This document shows positions 12,898 through 13,161 of a stretch of 13,161 nucleotides of DNA, piece after piece; positions within the stretch are counted from its first letter, which is position 1; each line of letters starts with the position of its first letter. The translations under genes were made by a program, and so were the position numbers. The notes under the pieces are model-generated. The model was not told the origin of the DNA. It worked only from the letters and a program-made list of their open reading frames with translations, and ran no database searches. This DNA comes from G039029935 sp039029935 (lineage in GTDB: Bacteria > Chloroflexota > Anaerolineae > Caldilineales > Caldilineaceae). The stretch spans positions 1-13,161 of the forward strand of contig JBCCFC010000242.1 in the NCBI GenBank assembly GCA_039029935.1. The letters are read 5' to 3'.

Positions 12898-13161
12898 ATG
12901 ACCGTTAGCGAAACAACAATGTCGCCGTTAATGATCGATATGCTGCGTATTGCAGAAAAGCTCACAACAAGCGAATTGATACGGGTAACACAAGAGTTAT
13001 TTCGTCTCTGTTTTCAACGCCGAACTCCTGAAATCCCGAAAGAAGATGTAAACCAACTTGAACACATGAATGTCAATCTCAGTATTGCTACAGAATATGA
13101 ACCCGTTGGTCTGCCATCTGGGAAAAAGTCACGATTGTTAGAAGTGTTAGCAACATTAGAG
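12898..13161 (+). CDS. Unrecognised protein, 5' part (runs off the right edge)
   Basis: An open frame of 88 codons with no stop before the window end. The start is well supported: GAGGAGG (12884-12890) ends seven bases before the ATG, one of the best ribosome binding sites in the window. The visible residues are probably helical and charged (MLRIAEKLTTSELIRVTQEL, then RRTPEIPKEDVNQLEHMNV), with no membrane segment or signal peptide. I do not recognise the family. It lies 44 bases after the Uma2 gene on the same strand, so both are likely co-transcribed; whether it regulates or partners the nuclease is conjecture. An internal ATG at 12919 is less likely as start. Confidence 0.7.
   Translation, partial: MTVSETTMSPLMIDMLRIAEKLTTSELIRVTQELFRLCFQRRTPEIPKEDVNQLEHMNVNLSIATEYEPVGLPSGKKSRLLEVLATLE

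Overview
The window reads as about 13 kb of a chromosome from a member of the Chloroflexota (Anaerolineae-like), GC roughly 50%. The evidence is indirect: a secreted di-haem cytochrome with a long Pro/Thr stalk of the TPVPTNTP type ending in a short FLPIVSR tail, a Uma2-family endonuclease with a heptad-repeat tail, remnants of WD40 and toxin-antitoxin genes, and many palindromic intergenic repeats. These are typical of Chloroflexota, and several also of Cyanobacteria. No ribosomal or other phylogenetic marker is present, so the assignment is an inference.

Left part (1-4757): the last codons of a plus-strand gene (to 61) converge on a membrane-anchored penicillin-acylase-family Ntn hydrolase on the minus strand (194-2677). 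Divergent from it are a class I glutamine-amidotransferase-like gamma-Glu-GABA hydrolase (2826-3584) and queA, the tRNA queuosine synthesis enzyme (3666-4757). The queA Shine-Dalgarno lies partly inside one arm of a long inverted repeat.

Middle (4758-8721): after queA comes decayed DNA holding a WD40-repeat remnant and a very strong 19-bp terminator hairpin. Then follows a probable two-gene operon: an exported di-haem cytochrome c peroxidase/MauG-like protein (5442-7088) and a PLP-dependent aminotransferase (7109-8305) 20 bp downstream. The next gap (8306-8721) carries a promoter-like site, a weak terminator-like hairpin and a 59-nt, nearly fully paired stem-loop.

Right part (8722-13161): an unusual 626-residue protein has an N-terminal Rieske [2Fe-2S] domain, a 12-bp-repeat-encoded Asn/Gly/Ser/His linker, and a large helical region of unknown function that looks internally duplicated. 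It converges on a small bacterial-PH-domain protein (10697-11275, minus). Beyond that is a toxin-antitoxin graveyard (VapC PIN remnant, antitoxin-like remnant), then a Uma2 endonuclease (11921-12853), and an unrecognised gene with a strong ribosome binding site that runs off the window end.

Most genes are separate housekeeping or accessory functions rather than one pathway. The strongest candidates for new biology are the Rieske-helical fusion and the Uma2 plus downstream-gene pair. I do not see a complete, clearly novel multi-gene defence or biosynthesis system.
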